Positions 5,350 to 5,396 of a DNA stretch of 5,396 nucleotides are shown here, piece by piece; within the stretch, counting starts at the first letter, position 1, and every line of letters starts with the position of its first letter. A model generated the notes under the pieces. That model was not told the DNA's origin, searched no databases, and saw nothing but the letters and a program-made list of their open reading frames with translations. This DNA comes from an uncultured Gemmatimonadota bacterium (GTDB lineage: Bacteria > Gemmatimonadota > Gemmatimonadetes > Gemmatimonadales > Gemmatimonadaceae). The position numbers and the translations under genes are program-made. The stretch covers positions 1 to 5,396 of the forward strand of contig CAMLEQ010000286.1 of NCBI GenBank assembly GCA_946479015.1. The letters run 5' to 3'.

Positions 5350-5396
5350 ACCACCATGAAACGCGTGTGGCGTGTGGGGAACTGACGGAGAGAGGG
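5350..5396. other. Non-coding tail of the window
   Basis: No gene is supported in the last 47 nt. ATG 5355 opens only a 9-codon frame ending at TGA. A purine-rich run at 5386-5396 (GGAGAGAGGG) could be a ribosome binding site for a gene starting beyond the edge. Confidence 0.4.

Noticed and set aside
5355..5384. ATG opening a 9-codon frame after copCD
   Set aside because: Too short, no ribosome binding site and no similarity to a known peptide; most likely chance.

Overview
The window is about 5.4 kb of high-GC (by eye roughly two-thirds or more G+C), densely coding bacterial DNA. Alternative complex III (ACIII), GTG starts, overlapping genes and a tRNA without an encoded CCA fit an aerobic, Gram-negative-type bacterium. 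Gemmatimonadota is my best guess, with other ACIII-bearing phyla possible. That assignment is inference, not a database result.

Region 1 (1-2896, + strand) is the 3' half of an act operon for alternative complex III, a quinol:electron-acceptor oxidoreductase that replaces the bc1 complex. It holds the C-terminal third or less of actC (NrfD-type quinol-site subunit), then complete actD (two-helix DUF3341 subunit), actE (monoheme cytochrome c lipoprotein) and actF (ten-helix NrfD-like subunit). The genes overlap by 1, 11 and 4 nt, so they are probably translationally coupled. The upstream actA/actB genes lie outside the window. No oxidase gene follows actF.

Region 2 (2897-2983) is a short convergent gap holding a perfect 38-bp palindrome with no T-tract, probably a shared bidirectional terminator.

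Region 3 (2984-3487, - strand) is a Trx2/TrxC-type thioredoxin with an N-terminal four-cysteine zinc ribbon and a WCGPC active site. A 187-nt divergent gap follows, with GC-rich potential hairpins and a plausible sigma70-type promoter for the tRNA.

Region 4 (3675-3801, + strand) is a solitary tRNA-Ala(UGC) with the G3:U70 identity pair, followed by a small hairpin and a good intrinsic terminator.

Region 5 (about 3829/3853-5349, + strand) is a CopC-CopD fusion: a secreted CopC copper-binding domain with a His-rich mature N-terminus, an Ala/Pro linker and an eight-helix CopD membrane domain. Its start is uncertain: GTG 3853 has no ribosome binding site, while CTG 3829 has a well-spaced one. 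The last 47 nt hold no gene.

Common theme: ACIII and a copper importer/handler both serve aerobic respiration ending in copper-containing oxidases, but separate transcription units and an intervening tRNA mean a functional link is only a suggestion. I see no mobile element, CRISPR array, defence system or clearly novel system here. The points most worth checking are the copCD start and promoter, the symmetric palindrome, and the solitary tRNA-Ala.
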